Counted from the stretch's first letter, positions 48,262 through 58,620 are shown. The stretch is 64,000 bases of DNA from Pseudonocardia humida (GCF_023898865.1 NZ_JAGSOV010000006.1:60112-124111), one strand, 5' to 3'. Notes: generated from the sequence alone by a model not told the origin. Program-made: numbers and translations.

Positions 48262-50040
48262 TCAGACCTCGATCGGGAGGTGCGCGCGCACGACCGTCCC
48301 GCCGGTCGGTCCCCCGCCGACCTCGAAGCTCCCGCCGAGCGACTCCACCCGGTCGGCCAGCCCGCGCAGGCCGCTGCCCCGACCGGGGTCGGCGCCGCCG
48401 ACGCCGTCGTCGGTGATCTCGACGATCGCCTGCCCCTCGCGCCGGGTCACCCGCACCTGCGCGGCGCTCGCCCCGGCGTACTTGGCGGTGTTGGCCAGCG
48501 CCTCGCTGACCACGAAGTAGGCGGCCAGCGCGACCGGTTCGCCGAGGCGGGGACCCGGCTCGACGGTGACGGTGGTGGGGACGGCCGCGCGCATCGCCAG
48601 CGCCTCGAGGGCGACGTCGAGGCCGTGGTCGAGGGCGGCCGGATGGATGCCCCTGGCCAGCTCGCGCAGCTCGGCCAGCGAGCGGGCCAGCTCGTCGCCC
48701 GCCTCGGTGACGAGCTGCTCGGCGTCGTCGGGGTCGGTGCGGATGCGGCGCTGGATCAGCGACAGCTGCAGGGCCAGGGTCACCAGCCGCTGCTGGGCGC
48801 CGTCGTGCAGGTTGCGCTCGATGCGGCGCCGCTCGGCGTCGCCCGCGGTGATGATCCGCTCGCGGGCGGCGGCCAGCGCCGCCAGCTGGGCCTCGGTCTG
48901 GGCCTGCAGGTGGCTGTTCTCCAGGGCGATCGTCGCCGCCGCGCCCACGGCCTCGACGAGCTCGGGGTCGTCGTCGAGCGAGCGGTCGTAGACCAGCACC
49001 GCGATCGGCTGCCCGTCGCGGACCACCCGGGTGACCGAACGCTCCCCACCGGGTTCGGACAGCACCACCGCCCGGCCGTCGGTGTCGGAGTAGGACCGGC
49101 CGTCGGGCTGCGGGTAGGCGATGAGCAGCGCCGGATCGCCCAGCGCCTTGGCCAGCGCGGCGCGCAGCTCGGCCGGACGCGCGGTCCGCAGCCCGCTGAA
49201 CAGCTCGATCAGCCCGCCCCGGGCCAGCGCGGAGCGCAGCAGCCCGGCGAGGAACGCGATCGGCACCGCGGCGATCGAGCAGATGCCGATCCACACCAGC
49301 ACCGGGGAGCGCTCGGCGACCAGGTCGACGGCCAGCAGCGCGGCCAGCAGCAGCAGGCAGACCGCCCCGGCCGCGCTCGGCAGCATCGCCCGCCGCCGGG
49401 GCGGCGTCGCCGCCCGCCAGCGGGCCGCGATCACCGCCGCCGTCCCCACCGCGCCGGCCAGCAGCGTCGCCAGCTGCGCGCTCTCCACGGCGTGGGCCAG
49501 CCCCGGGTCGGCCACGACCAGCAGGAGGTTGCCCTCCGCCGGGTAGAACGCCAGCCACAGCGGGGCCAGCACGAACACCTCGAACGCCACCACGCCGACC
49601 AGCACGCGGTCGAGCACCGTGCGCAGCCTGCCGCCGCTGAGGTAGCTCAGCAGCAGCGGCACGAAGAACACCATCCACAGATCGGGCAGCCAGAGCCCGA
49701 TCGTCGTGGCCGGCGCCGAGTCGAGCTGGCTGACCAGCGGGGACACGAAGAACGCGAAGCCGGTCGCGGTCATCAGCTGGCCGCTGCGGTTGTCCGGGCG
49801 GCGGTGCCAGGCGATCAGCCCGCAGACGGCGAACGACCCGCCGATCGTGCGGAAGACGACGTCGATGGCCTCCACGGTGCCGTCGCCGAACAGCACCGGG
49901 ACGAGCGCGCCGAACTCGGCGGCCAGCGCCGCGGCCCACAGCAGGACCCAGGTGGCGCGGCCCGGCCGGGACGCGCCGAAGCGCCCGACCACGCGGGCGC
50001 TGCGGCCGCTGAGGGCGCGGGGCGCGAGGTCGGCCGTCAT
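48262..50040 (-). CDS. Membrane sensor histidine kinase (NarL-type partner)
   Basis: A 592-residue kinase. About eight membrane helices occupy residues ~30-290 (for example ATWVLLWAAALAAEFGALV, LWMVFFVPLLLSYL, LVWIGICSIAAVPIAFLAGLL). A GAF-like segment follows (~300-400), then the HisKA_3 box ERRRIERNLHDGAQQRLVTLAL with the phospho-His in LHDGAQ. The ATPase domain has VVSEALANTAKYAGAS, ITDDGVGGADPGRGSGLRGLADRV. ATG 50040 has GAGGAG upstream. The likely partner regulators are 2.3 kb away on the plus strand, beyond decayed genes. Confidence 0.88.
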   Translation of the reverse strand: MTADLAPRALSGRSARVVGRFGASRPGRATWVLLWAAALAAEFGALVPVLFGDGTVEAIDVVFRTIGGSFAVCGLIAWHRRPDNRSGQLMTATGFAFFVSPLVSQLDSAPATTIGLWLPDLWMVFFVPLLLSYLSGGRLRTVLDRVLVGVVAFEVFVLAPLWLAFYPAEGNLLLVVADPGLAHAVESAQLATLLAGAVGTAAVIAARWRAATPPRRRAMLPSAAGAVCLLLLAALLAVDLVAERSPVLVWIGICSIAAVPIAFLAGLLRSALARGGLIELFSGLRTARPAELRAALAKALGDPALLIAYPQPDGRSYSDTDGRAVVLSEPGGERSVTRVVRDGQPIAVLVYDRSLDDDPELVEAVGAAATIALENSHLQAQTEAQLAALAAARERIITAGDAERRRIERNLHDGAQQRLVTLALQLSLIQRRIRTDPDDAEQLVTEAGDELARSLAELRELARGIHPAALDHGLDVALEALAMRAAVPTTVTVEPGPRLGEPVALAAYFVVSEALANTAKYAGASAAQVRVTRREGQAIVEITDDGVGGADPGRGSGLRGLADRVESLGGSFEVGGGPTGGTVVRAHLPIEV

Positions 50041-50154
50041 GGGGCTCCTCGGGCTGCGCGCCCGGCACGACGGCCGGTGAACGGGCCACTGTAGTGACGC
50101 GGACGCCGGGCTGGCACCGCCGATCGGCGGGCGGCCCGGCTGCTCCACCGATCA

Positions 50155-50624
50155 TGCGTCCCGGCGGTCTGCCGCGGCGATCGCCACGCCCAGCAGCGCG
50201 GCGGCCGCCGCGGCGAGGTACACCAGCCCGACCCCGCCGACCCGGCGCCACTCGGTCGGCCCGGCCAGGGACAGGTCGACACCGGGCAGCAGCGCGGCGC
50301 TCAGCGCCCACCCCCGAACGCGGCGACCGTCCCGACCGCCGCGGCGACCGCCGACACGACGACGGCCTTCGCCCCCAGTGCGAGCCCGCGGCGCGGCACG
50401 GCCATGAAGGTGGTGCGGATCGTGCCGACGGTGTGCTCGCCGGTCACCGAGAGGGTGGCCATGACCATCACGACGGCCATCCCGACCGCGTAGGAGATCT
50501 GGGTGGTCGCGACGGTCACCGGCGGACCGCCCTCGTGGTGGCCGGCGACGGCGACCAGCGCGTCCAGTCCGACCGTCGCCGGCACGGCCACCCCGGCGCA
50601 CCACCACGGCGACCGCGTGGAGGT
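50155..50624 (-). pseudogene. ABC-2 type permease remnant
   Basis: Frame-broken remains of an ABC-2 permease. The first piece reads TSTRSPWWCAGVAVPATVGLDALVAVAG and GMAVVMVMATLSVTGEHTVGTIRTTFMAVPRRGLALGAKAVVV (shown here in parts: RSPWWCAGVAV, MVMATLSVTGEHTVGT). After about 50305 the other frame continues with ALSAALLPGVDLSLAGPTEW and VGLVYLAAAAAALLGV. The N-terminal cytoplasmic part is missing because the frame is fused to the end of the ATPase remnant, and the C-terminal helices are lost. It cannot make a functional transporter. Confidence 0.7.
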
Positions 50625-51441
50625 GAGCGCCGGCCCGGCGGACGCGGCCAGCGCCCCGATCCGGGCGATGTCCGTGCCGGTGGCGACCAGGGCGCCGTCG
50701 CCGGTCGGGGTGGTCGCCACGCCCTGCGCGGTGAGCAGGTCGCGCGGTTCCGCGAGCCGCGGGCCGGACACCCGCACTCCCGACTCCGATGCGCCGTCCA
50801 CGAACGCCGCCGTCGAGCTCGGCATGATCAGCCGGCCGCCCGATCACCACCAGCTCGGTCGCGGTCAGCGCCATCTCCGCGAGCAGGTGGCTGGACACCA
50901 GCACGCAGCGGCCCTCGGCGGCGAGGCGCCGCACGAACCGCCGGATCCAGACGATGCCCTCCGGGTCCGGGCCGTTGACCGGCTCGTCGAACAGCAGGAT
51001 CCCCGGGTCGCCGAGCAGGGCGGCGGCGATGCCCAGCCGCTGGGACATGCCCAGCGAGAACGCCCCCCGCCCGGCGCTCGGCCACGGCGGTCAGGCCGAC
51101 CTGCTCGAGCACCTCGTCCACCCGTCCGGGAGACAGCCTGTTCGAGCGGGCCGGCCAGCGCAGGTGGGCGCGGGCGGACCGGTTGGGGTGCACCCACTTC
51201 GCGTCGAGCAGGGCACCGACCGTGCGCATCGGGTGCGCGAGCTCGCGGTAGGGCCGCCCGTCGACGAGCGCGGTGCCCACCGTGGGGCGGTCCAGGCCCA
51301 GGACCATGCGCATCGTGGTGACTTCCCCGAGCCGTTCGGGCCCAGGAAGCCGGTGATCCGCCCCGGCTCGACGGTGAAGGTCAGGACGGCGACGGCGACG
51401 GTGGCGCCGTGGTGCTTGGTGAGGCCGCGGCTCTCGATCAT
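50625..51441 (-). pseudogene. ABC transporter ATP-binding protein, multiply frameshifted
   Basis: Starting at ATG 51441 the frame reads MIESRGLTKHHGATVAV and GFLGPNGSGKS. It breaks inside Walker A at about 51318, where AAGTC-ACCACG lacks a base. A second frame gives MRMVLGLDRPTVGTALVDG and AKWVHPNRSARAHLRW. An extra G near 51064 switches to MSQRLGIAAALLGDPGILLFDEPVNG (signature and Walker B). A third shift near 50840 reaches FVDGASESGVRVSGPRLAE. It then fuses directly with the permease remnant. Three frameshifts and a deletion fusion make this a pseudogene, or a poorly resolved sequence. Confidence 0.75.
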
Positions 51442-51479
51442 GAGTTCCTCCGGTCGGGGTGTGACGGGGGGTGCGGGGT

Positions 51480-52209
51480 TCAGCCGGCGAGCACGTCGAC
51501 GGGGCCGCTCACCGTGCTGGCGAAGATCCGCCGCGCCGCGGTGGGGTCGTCGGCCACGCCGACGGTCACCGGCCCGATGACGGTCGTCGCGGTCACCCGG
51601 TAGCCGCCGGCCGGCACGGTCACCCGGACCGGTCCGGCGACGGTCGCCACCCGCACGTCGTCGGGGGGCCGCACGAAGCTCGCCGTCACCGGTCCGCCGA
51701 TGGTCGAGGCGCTGAACCGGGGCGTGTCCAGGCCGACGGCGTCGATGACGGCCCCCCACGGTGTCGACGCGTACCGCGGTGCCTGCGGGCACCGCGATCT
51801 CCTGCTCGGTCTCGCAGCCGAGGTTGACGTCGGCGCAGTCCGCGGTCAGGGTCAGCACGCCGTCCACGACGGCGCCGCCGAGCGTCGGCTCGTAGCCGGG
51901 GGTCCAGTGCCGGATCGCCTCGACGGTGACGTCCGGGCCCGGCGCCGCCCGCAGCGCGACGCTGCCCTCGTCGACCTCGACGACGATCTCGCGCACCCCG
52001 GCGAACGACCGCGAGACGCTGTCCTGCTCCAGCGATCCCGCGACGTGCACGCCGAACGCGACGGCGCCCACGGCGCCCAGCAGCGCGACCCCGCCGACGG
52101 CGGCCAGTGCGATGGTCCGGCCGCGCCGCCGCGGCCGGGCGGGCAGGCTCCCGATCGGTGGTGCGGGAGGGAGTGGCGCGGAGTGGGACGGTGTCCGGGT
52201 CGATGTCAT
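51480..52209 (-). pseudogene. DUF4097-family membrane protein with a frameshift
   Basis: ATG 52209 begins a Pro-rich cytoplasmic N-terminus and one membrane helix (TIALAAVGGVALLGAVGAVAF, about 32-52). Then a beta-helix-like DUF4097 domain begins: IVVEVDEGSVALRAAPGPDVTV and LTADCADVNLGCETEQEIAVPAGT. At 51752-51757 a run of six C (G on the coding strand) shifts frame. Reading with one base fewer continues VGAVIDAVGLDTPRFSASTIGGPVTASFVR to the natural end VSGPVDVLAG at 51480. One base change would restore a ~242-residue protein. It stands directly upstream of the ABC remnant, the usual partner set of such operons. Confidence 0.7.
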
Positions 52210-52317
52210 GGCACGAGGTTGCTGCGCCCGGGACCCGGCGGGTACCGGTCCAGCACCGGAGCGCGGGCAGGGTTTGCCCTGTGGCCCGGGCGGCGTCCCG
52301 GCTGCCAGTATTCGGCC

Positions 52318-52686
52318 ATGACCGACCGGGTGCTCATCGTCGACGACCACGTGTCGTTCCGGCTCATGGCGCGCCGGTTGCTCACCACCGACGGCTTCGA
52401 CGTGGTCGGGGAGGCCGGGGACGGGCCGGGGGCCGTGGCCGCGGTGCGCGAGCTGCGTCCCGACGTGGTGCTGCTGGACGTGCAGCTCCCCGGCCCGGAC
52501 GGGTTCGCCGTGGCCGGCGAGCTGGCTGAGCAGGAGGCACCGCCGGTCGTGGTGCTGGTGTCGAGCCGGTCGAGCTCCGACTACGGCCGCCGGGTCGCCG
52601 AGAGCCCGGTGCGCGGGTTCATCACCAAGTCCGAGCTGAGCGGGGAGGCGCTGCGCCGCGTGCTCGGGTCGAGGGCGTGCGCATGA
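52318..52686 (+). CDS. Single-domain response regulator (receiver only)
   Basis: A 122-residue CheY-like receiver. The acidic pocket is LIVDDHVSF, the phospho-Asp lies in VVLLDVQLPGPDG, the Thr/Ser position is VLVSSRSSSDYG and the Lys is in GFITKSEL. No output domain follows. It overlaps the next response regulator by ATGA, so the two are co-translated and may compete for or share one kinase, probably that at 48262-50040. Confidence 0.88.
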   Translation: MTDRVLIVDDHVSFRLMARRLLTTDGFDVVGEAGDGPGAVAAVRELRPDVVLLDVQLPGPDGFAVAGELAEQEAPPVVVLVSSRSSSDYGRRVAESPVRGFITKSELSGEALRRVLGSRACA

Positions 52687-53354
52687 GCGCCGGCGGGGAC
52701 AGCGCCCCGCTGCGCGTGATGGTCGCCGACGACGCGGCGCTGTTCCGGGAGGGCCTCGCGCGGGTCCTCGCCGACGCCGGCTTCGACGTGGTGGCGAAGG
52801 TCGGCGACGCCCACGCGCTGCTGGAGCGGGTGCGCGCCGAGCCGCCCGACGTCGCCGTCGTCGACATCCGGATGCCGCCGACGCACACCACCGAGGGGCT
52901 CGACGCCGCCCGCACCCTGCACGCGACCCACCCGGGCGTCGGGGTGCTGGTGCTGTCGGCCCACGTCGAGGCGCACTACGCCCTGCAGCTGATCGAGTCG
53001 GGCGCGCGGGGCGCGGGGTACCTGCTCAAGGAGCGCGTCGCCGACGTCGCCGAGCTGGGCGACGCCGTCCGCCGGGTCGCCGCGGGCGGTCTGGTGCTCG
53101 ACCCGTCGGTGGTCGCCCGGCTGGTCGGGCGCAGGCGGACGCGCAGCCCGCTCGACGACCTGACCGACCGGGAGCGCGAGGTGCTCACCCTGATGGCCGA
53201 GGGCCGGTCCAACCAGGCGATCTGCCAGCGGCTCTTCCTCAGCCCCAAGACGGTGGAAGCCCACGTCCGGGGGGTGTTCGGCAAGCTCGGGCTGCACCAG
53301 GGCGCCGACGACAACCGCAGGGTGCTGGCGGTGCTGACCCACCTGCGGCACTGA
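52683..53354 (+). CDS. NarL/LuxR-family response regulator
   Basis: A 223-residue regulator. The receiver domain (1-125) has VMVADDAALFREGLARVL, the phospho-Asp in VAVVDIRMPP and the Lys in YLLKERVAD. The LuxR output domain (about 155-215) is LTDREREVLTLMAEGRSNQAIC, LFLSPKTVEAHVRGVFGKLGL. ATG 52683 overlaps the receiver-only gene. The paired kinase is the HisKA_3 protein on the other strand. Confidence 0.92.
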   Translation: MSAGGDSAPLRVMVADDAALFREGLARVLADAGFDVVAKVGDAHALLERVRAEPPDVAVVDIRMPPTHTTEGLDAARTLHATHPGVGVLVLSAHVEAHYALQLIESGARGAGYLLKERVADVAELGDAVRRVAAGGLVLDPSVVARLVGRRRTRSPLDDLTDREREVLTLMAEGRSNQAICQRLFLSPKTVEAHVRGVFGKLGLHQGADDNRRVLAVLTHLRH

Positions 53355-53377
53355 CCCGCGCGGCGGTCCCGCCCGCG

Positions 53378-53812
53378 TCAGTGCCGGGCGATCACCACGT
53401 CGCGCAGGACGCCGGTCTCCATCTCCATCTCCCGCACCCGGTGCTTGACCAGGTCGCCGATGCTGACCATGCCGACCAGCGCGCGGCCGTCGACGACCGG
53501 CAGGTGCCGGAAGCGGCCGGTGGTCATCCTGGCCATCACCAGCGCGATCGACTCCTGCGGGGTGCAGGTGCGGACCTGGCTGGTCAGCACGGCCGTCACC
53601 GGCATCTCCAGCAGCGCGGCGCCGTGCTCGCGCAGCCCGCGCACGACGTCGCGCTCGGACACGATGCCCCGGATGGCGACCTGCTCGTCGCCCACCAGCA
53701 GGGCGCCGACCCCGACCGCGCCGAGCCGGTCGACGACCTGCGCGACCGTGGACGACGGGCGCACCGAGTGCACCACGCGACCCTTCGCCTCGAGGATGTC
53801 CGCGATCTTCAT
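53378..53812 (-). CDS. Tandem CBS-domain protein
   Basis: A 144-residue protein made only of two CBS motifs: MKIADILEAKGRVVHSVRPSSTVAQVVDRLG (first) and MTAVLTSQ-like VLTSQVRTCTPQESIALVMARMTTGRFRHLPVVDG (second; here given as RFRHLPVVDGRALVGMVS). Bateman pairs bind adenosine nucleotides and sense energy state. Similar stand-alone proteins (for example Hrp1 of mycobacteria) belong to hypoxia or dormancy regulons. It converges on the response regulator gene, 23 bases away. Confidence 0.88.
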   Translation of the reverse strand: MKIADILEAKGRVVHSVRPSSTVAQVVDRLGAVGVGALLVGDEQVAIRGIVSERDVVRGLREHGAALLEMPVTAVLTSQVRTCTPQESIALVMARMTTGRFRHLPVVDGRALVGMVSIGDLVKHRVREMEMETGVLRDVVIARH

Positions 53813-53947
53813 CGGCGTTGCCCCTCCCCATCGGGTGCTGTCTGCTGACGAATGTCCTCCTCCCCCGCGCCGCGCCGCAACGAGTCGGCCCGCCCGTCAC
53901 TCGTCCGCCCGCGACGGGGCGGTCGGGGCGGCTCCTACCATCGGGCC

Positions 53948-54505
53948 GTGCCCCCACCTCCGCCCCAGCCCGACCCCGGCACCGTCGCGCCCGGGGGGTT
54001 CCTGGCGTTCGCCGGCACCGCGCTCGACCGGACCGCCGAGCGCCTGCCCGGGACCGACCGGTCGGCCATGGCGATGGTGCTGCTGCTGCACCGCGTGGCC
54101 AGCACCGTCGTCTACGACCTGGAGTCGACGGTGCACCGCCCGGCCGGCTGGAGCTGGTCGGCGTTCCGGTTGCTGTTCGCGCTGTGGGTGTTCGGGCCGC
54201 AGGAGGGCAGCCGGGCCGCCGGGCTGACCGGGATGAGCCGGGCCGCCGTGTCCAGCCTGGCCAAGACCCTGGCCGCGGCCGGGCTGGTGCACCGCGCGCC
54301 GGACGCGAACGACCGGCGCAGCGTGGTGTTCTCGCTCACCGGGTCCGGCGCGGCGCGCGTCGAGGAGGCCTTCCGCGCGCACAACCGGCGCGAGTCGCGC
54401 TGGGCCGAGCTGCTGACCGAGGACGAGGTCCGCACGCTGAACACGGTGCTGGGCAAGCTCGCCCGGGTCGCGCAGGAGCAGGACTGGGTCAGCCACCGCT
54501 TCTGA
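53948..54505 (+). CDS. MarR-family transcriptional regulator
   Basis: A ~185-residue regulator. The winged helix core is WSWSAFRLLFALWVFGPQ, SRAAGLTGMSRAAVSSLAKTLAAAGLV with the wing HRAPDANDRRSVVFSLTGSG, then the long dimer helices. GTG 53948 starts VPPPPPQPDPGTVAPGG; an in-frame ATG at 53852 would add 32 residues and cannot be excluded. It has no obvious cognate operon; the nearest downstream gene starts 210 bases away on the same strand. Confidence 0.85.
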   Translation: MPPPPPQPDPGTVAPGGFLAFAGTALDRTAERLPGTDRSAMAMVLLLHRVASTVVYDLESTVHRPAGWSWSAFRLLFALWVFGPQEGSRAAGLTGMSRAAVSSLAKTLAAAGLVHRAPDANDRRSVVFSLTGSGAARVEEAFRAHNRRESRWAELLTEDEVRTLNTVLGKLARVAQEQDWVSHRF

Positions 54506-54715
54506 CGCGCAGCCCGGCCCACGGGCCCCGCCGTTCCCCTGGTGTTCATGGACGGCGACATCTACGGTCCGAGCTAGTAAAACCTTTCATCAGTCTCGGC
54601 CGGTGCCGCGCGGGACCCTCCCGGCGCCGGCCCAGGGGGACCGACACATGACGCGCTCCGGACGAGCCCGTGACACCCGGCCCGAGGGGCCGGACCCGAC
54701 CCGGGGGACGGCCCG

Positions 54716-55591
54716 ATGAACACCGCCACCGACACCCGGGTGCCCGCCGCGGTCGCCGCGCTCTGCGACGACGCCGCCGCCTTCCCGCCCGCCCTGCGCC
54801 CGCTGCCCGACGCCGTGCTGGCCTACGCCAAGCGCGCCGGGGCCTGGTACGCCGACCTCATCGGCCCGATGGTGCTCGCCGCCGACGCGCTGGCCCGCCT
54901 CGGACCCGTGCTGGCCGAAGGCGCGGTGCCGCCGCCGCTCGCGGTGACGGTCGCCGGCCCGGGCCGCGTGCCCGCCGCGCTCGCCGCGGCCCGGGCGCTG
55001 CCGGTCGAGCTGCGCTCCGTCGAGGTCGCGGTCCCCGCGGACATGGCGGCGAGCGAGCTGGTCGACCGGCTCGCCGCGGCGGTCGAGGACGCCCCCGACC
55101 TCGACGTCTACGTGGAGGTCCCCCGCGACGCCCGGCGGGAGCCGGTCGTCGCCGCGCTGGCCGGGCGCTTCCGGGCGAAGTTCCGCACCGGCGGGGCCCG
55201 CGCGCGGACGCACCCCGACGAGGCCGAGCTCGCCGGGGCCCTCGCCGCCGCCGTCGCCGCCGGGGTGCCGTTCAAGGCGACCGCGGGCCTGCACCGGGCG
55301 CTGCGCAACACCGACCCGCGCACCGGCTTCGAGCAGCACGGCTTCCTCACCCTGCTGCTGGCCACCGACGCGCTGGTCGAAGGCCGGGGTGAGCAGGTGG
55401 CCCGGGTCCTGCTGGCCGAGCGGGACGGACCGACCGTGGCCGGGCTCCTCGGCGAGCTCGACCCCGACCGGGTCCGGCGGGCGCGGGCGGCGTTCACCTC
55501 GTTCGGCACGTGCAGCATCGCCGACCCGCTGACCGAGCTGATCGCGCTCGGGATCGTCACCGCCCCGGACCCCGGCGCGACCGGCGGCTGA
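54716..55591 (+). CDS. Conserved-looking actinobacterial protein of unknown function (barrel-like)
   Basis: A 291-residue cytoplasmic protein with no signal or membrane helix. The repeated strand-helix pattern (LAVTVAGPGR, LRSVEVAVPAD, DLDVYVEVPRD, FRAKFRTGGARART, GVPFKATAGLHRALR) suggests a TIM-barrel-like fold. The Lys pair in KFRTGG and PFKATAG, and the end TSFGTCSIADPLTELIALG, look like conserved active-site-type motifs reminiscent of aldolases. I do not recognise an assigned function. An AT-rich patch (gctagtaaaacctttcatc, about 54574-54592) is the likely promoter. Confidence 0.6.
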   Translation: MNTATDTRVPAAVAALCDDAAAFPPALRPLPDAVLAYAKRAGAWYADLIGPMVLAADALARLGPVLAEGAVPPPLAVTVAGPGRVPAALAAARALPVELRSVEVAVPADMAASELVDRLAAAVEDAPDLDVYVEVPRDARREPVVAALAGRFRAKFRTGGARARTHPDEAELAGALAAAVAAGVPFKATAGLHRALRNTDPRTGFEQHGFLTLLLATDALVEGRGEQVARVLLAERDGPTVAGLLGELDPDRVRRARAAFTSFGTCSIADPLTELIALGIVTAPDPGATGG

Positions 55592-55728
55592 GGGCGTCCG
55601 CCGTCCGGTGTGGCCGCCGCCATTGGTCATGTCGGTGGCGCGGGGCATCATGGCGGCAACGGGAGTCGACACCGGCCGGGCCGGCGGCGCCCGCCGTGCT
55701 CGCGAGGGACGTGGAGGGAAGAGGTCGG

Positions 55729-56904
<1,176 letters not shown>

Positions 56905-56908
56905 TCTA

Positions 56909-58063
56909 GTGGACTTCAGCTACGACGACGAGCAGAACGCGCTGCGCCAGGCCGTCAGCGGCCTGCTGGGCCGCGCGTACGACGGCGAGAAGCGCCGGGC
57001 GGTGGTCGCGGCCGACCCGGGCTTCGACGAGAAGACCTGGGCCGGGCTCGCCGAGATGGGCCTGCTGGGGCTGCCCTTCGCCGAGGAGCGCGGCGGCGCG
57101 GGCGCCGGGCAGGTCGAGGTGGCCATCGTGGCCGAGGAGATCGGCCGCGTGCTGGCCCCCGAGCCGTACGTGCAGGCCGTGGTGCTGACCGGCGGCCTGA
57201 TCGACGCGGTCGCGACCGACGCCCAGTGCGACGAGCTGGTCGCCGGGCTCGCCGAGGGCTCGCTGGTGCCCGCGTTCGCGCACGCCGAGCCGGGCACCCG
57301 GTGGAGCACCGCGGCGGCCGGTGTCCGCGCCGTCGAGGAGGGCGGCACCTGGCGGCTCACCGGGGTCAAGGAGCCCGTGCCCAACGGCGCCCGCGCCGAC
57401 GTGCTCGTGGTCAGCGCGATCGACGAGGCGGCGGGCGGCGCCACCCGGCTGTTCGTCGTCCGCGCCGACGCCGAGGGCCTCACCCGCGTCGGCTACCGCA
57501 CCCACGACGGCACCCGCGCGGCGAAGGTCGAGCTCGCGGGCACGCCCGCCGAGCCGCTGGGCGAGGGCGCCGACGACCGGACGGCGGCGATCGAGCGGGC
57601 CCAGGCCCTGGCCCGCATCGCCTACGCCCACGAGAGCATCGGGGCGATGGCCACCGCGCTCACCACGACCACCGAGTACCTGCGGACCCGCAAGCAGTTC
57701 GGGGTCACGCTGAACAAGTTCCAGGCGCTGACGTTCCGCGCGGCGGACATGTACGTGTCGCTGGAGCTGGCCCGCAGCACGGCCCTGTGGGCCAGCCTGG
57801 TCGCCGGCGCCGGCGGCGACGTGGTCACCGCGGCCGACCGCGCCCGCCTGCAGACCAGCCGGGCGGGCCGGCACATCGGCAAGGACGCCATCCAGCTGCA
57901 CGGCGGCATCGGCGTGACCGCCGAGTACACCGTCGGGCACTACACCAGCCGGCTCACCGCCATCGACCACGTCCTGGGCGACGGCGACTGGGCGCTCGAC
58001 CGCCTCGCCGCCACCGTCGGCGACCACGAGACCGTCGACCCGCTGGGCGCGCCCTACACCTGA
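56909..58063 (+). CDS. Acyl-CoA dehydrogenase (beta-like subunit)
   Basis: A 384-residue partner subunit. It retains the fold (VDFSYDDEQNALRQAVSGLLG, LGLPFAEERGGAGAG, LRTRKQFGVTLNKFQALTFRAADMY, IQLHGGIGVTAEYTVGHYTSRL). It lacks the SEPDAGSD loop and any C-terminal catalytic Glu, as expected for the non-catalytic chain of a heterotetramer. GTG 56909 starts four bases after the upstream stop. The shared FAD site would lie at the subunit interface. Confidence 0.85.
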   Translation: MDFSYDDEQNALRQAVSGLLGRAYDGEKRRAVVAADPGFDEKTWAGLAEMGLLGLPFAEERGGAGAGQVEVAIVAEEIGRVLAPEPYVQAVVLTGGLIDAVATDAQCDELVAGLAEGSLVPAFAHAEPGTRWSTAAAGVRAVEEGGTWRLTGVKEPVPNGARADVLVVSAIDEAAGGATRLFVVRADAEGLTRVGYRTHDGTRAAKVELAGTPAEPLGEGADDRTAAIERAQALARIAYAHESIGAMATALTTTTEYLRTRKQFGVTLNKFQALTFRAADMYVSLELARSTALWASLVAGAGGDVVTAADRARLQTSRAGRHIGKDAIQLHGGIGVTAEYTVGHYTSRLTAIDHVLGDGDWALDRLAATVGDHETVDPLGAPYT

Positions 58064-58167
58064 CCGGTCGCGCGCGGCACCGGGTCCGGCGGAGGCCGGC
58101 GCCTCGCGCGGGCGGCACGAACGAGAGCGGGGCAGCGGCATGGACGGGACAGCATGAGCGGAGCGGC

Positions 58168-58527
58168 ATGAGCGGGGCAGGCGAACCGGTGAAGATCGGC
58201 AACGTGCTGCACCCGGTGGCCGACGTGGCCGCGGCCCTGCGGTTCTACGAGGGCGTCTTCGGCCTGGAGCGCAGGTTCGTCGACGGCGACCGGTTCGCCG
58301 CCCTCGACGCGGGCGGCACGACGCTCGCGCTGGCCGGACCGGCCGAGGACGTCACCGGCGGCGTGCCCGCGGCGTCGTTCAAGGTCGCCGACGTGGCGGC
58401 GAGCGTGGCGGCGATCGTCGGGGCGGGCGGCAGCGTCGTGCGGGAGCCCGAGCAGGGCCCGCACGAGGTGCGGGCCGTGGTGCGCGACCCGTGGGGCAAC
58501 GTCCTGGTGGTCTACGGGCGCGGCTGA
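58168..58527 (+). CDS. VOC-family (glyoxalase-like) protein
   Basis: A 119-residue single-domain VOC protein: NVLHPVADVAAALRFYEGVFGLE, a RFAALDAGGTTLALAG strand pair and VRDPWGNVLVVYGRG at the end. Metal-ligand candidates are His15 or so (LHPV) and the final strand, but the classic Glu is not evident. ATG 58168 follows GAGCGGC; another ATG lies at 58153. It may belong to the acyl-CoA dehydrogenase transcript, 104 bases downstream. No substrate can be proposed. Confidence 0.75.
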   Translation: MSGAGEPVKIGNVLHPVADVAAALRFYEGVFGLERRFVDGDRFAALDAGGTTLALAGPAEDVTGGVPAASFKVADVAASVAAIVGAGGSVVREPEQGPHEVRAVVRDPWGNVLVVYGRG

Positions 58528-58620
58528 GCCCGACCGGGCCCCAGCAGCTCCCGCCGGTCCGCACCGCCGCGAAGTCGATGCGGGTGCCCGGTGCGCCCGG
58601 ACCGTCCGGCCGCCGTGCTC

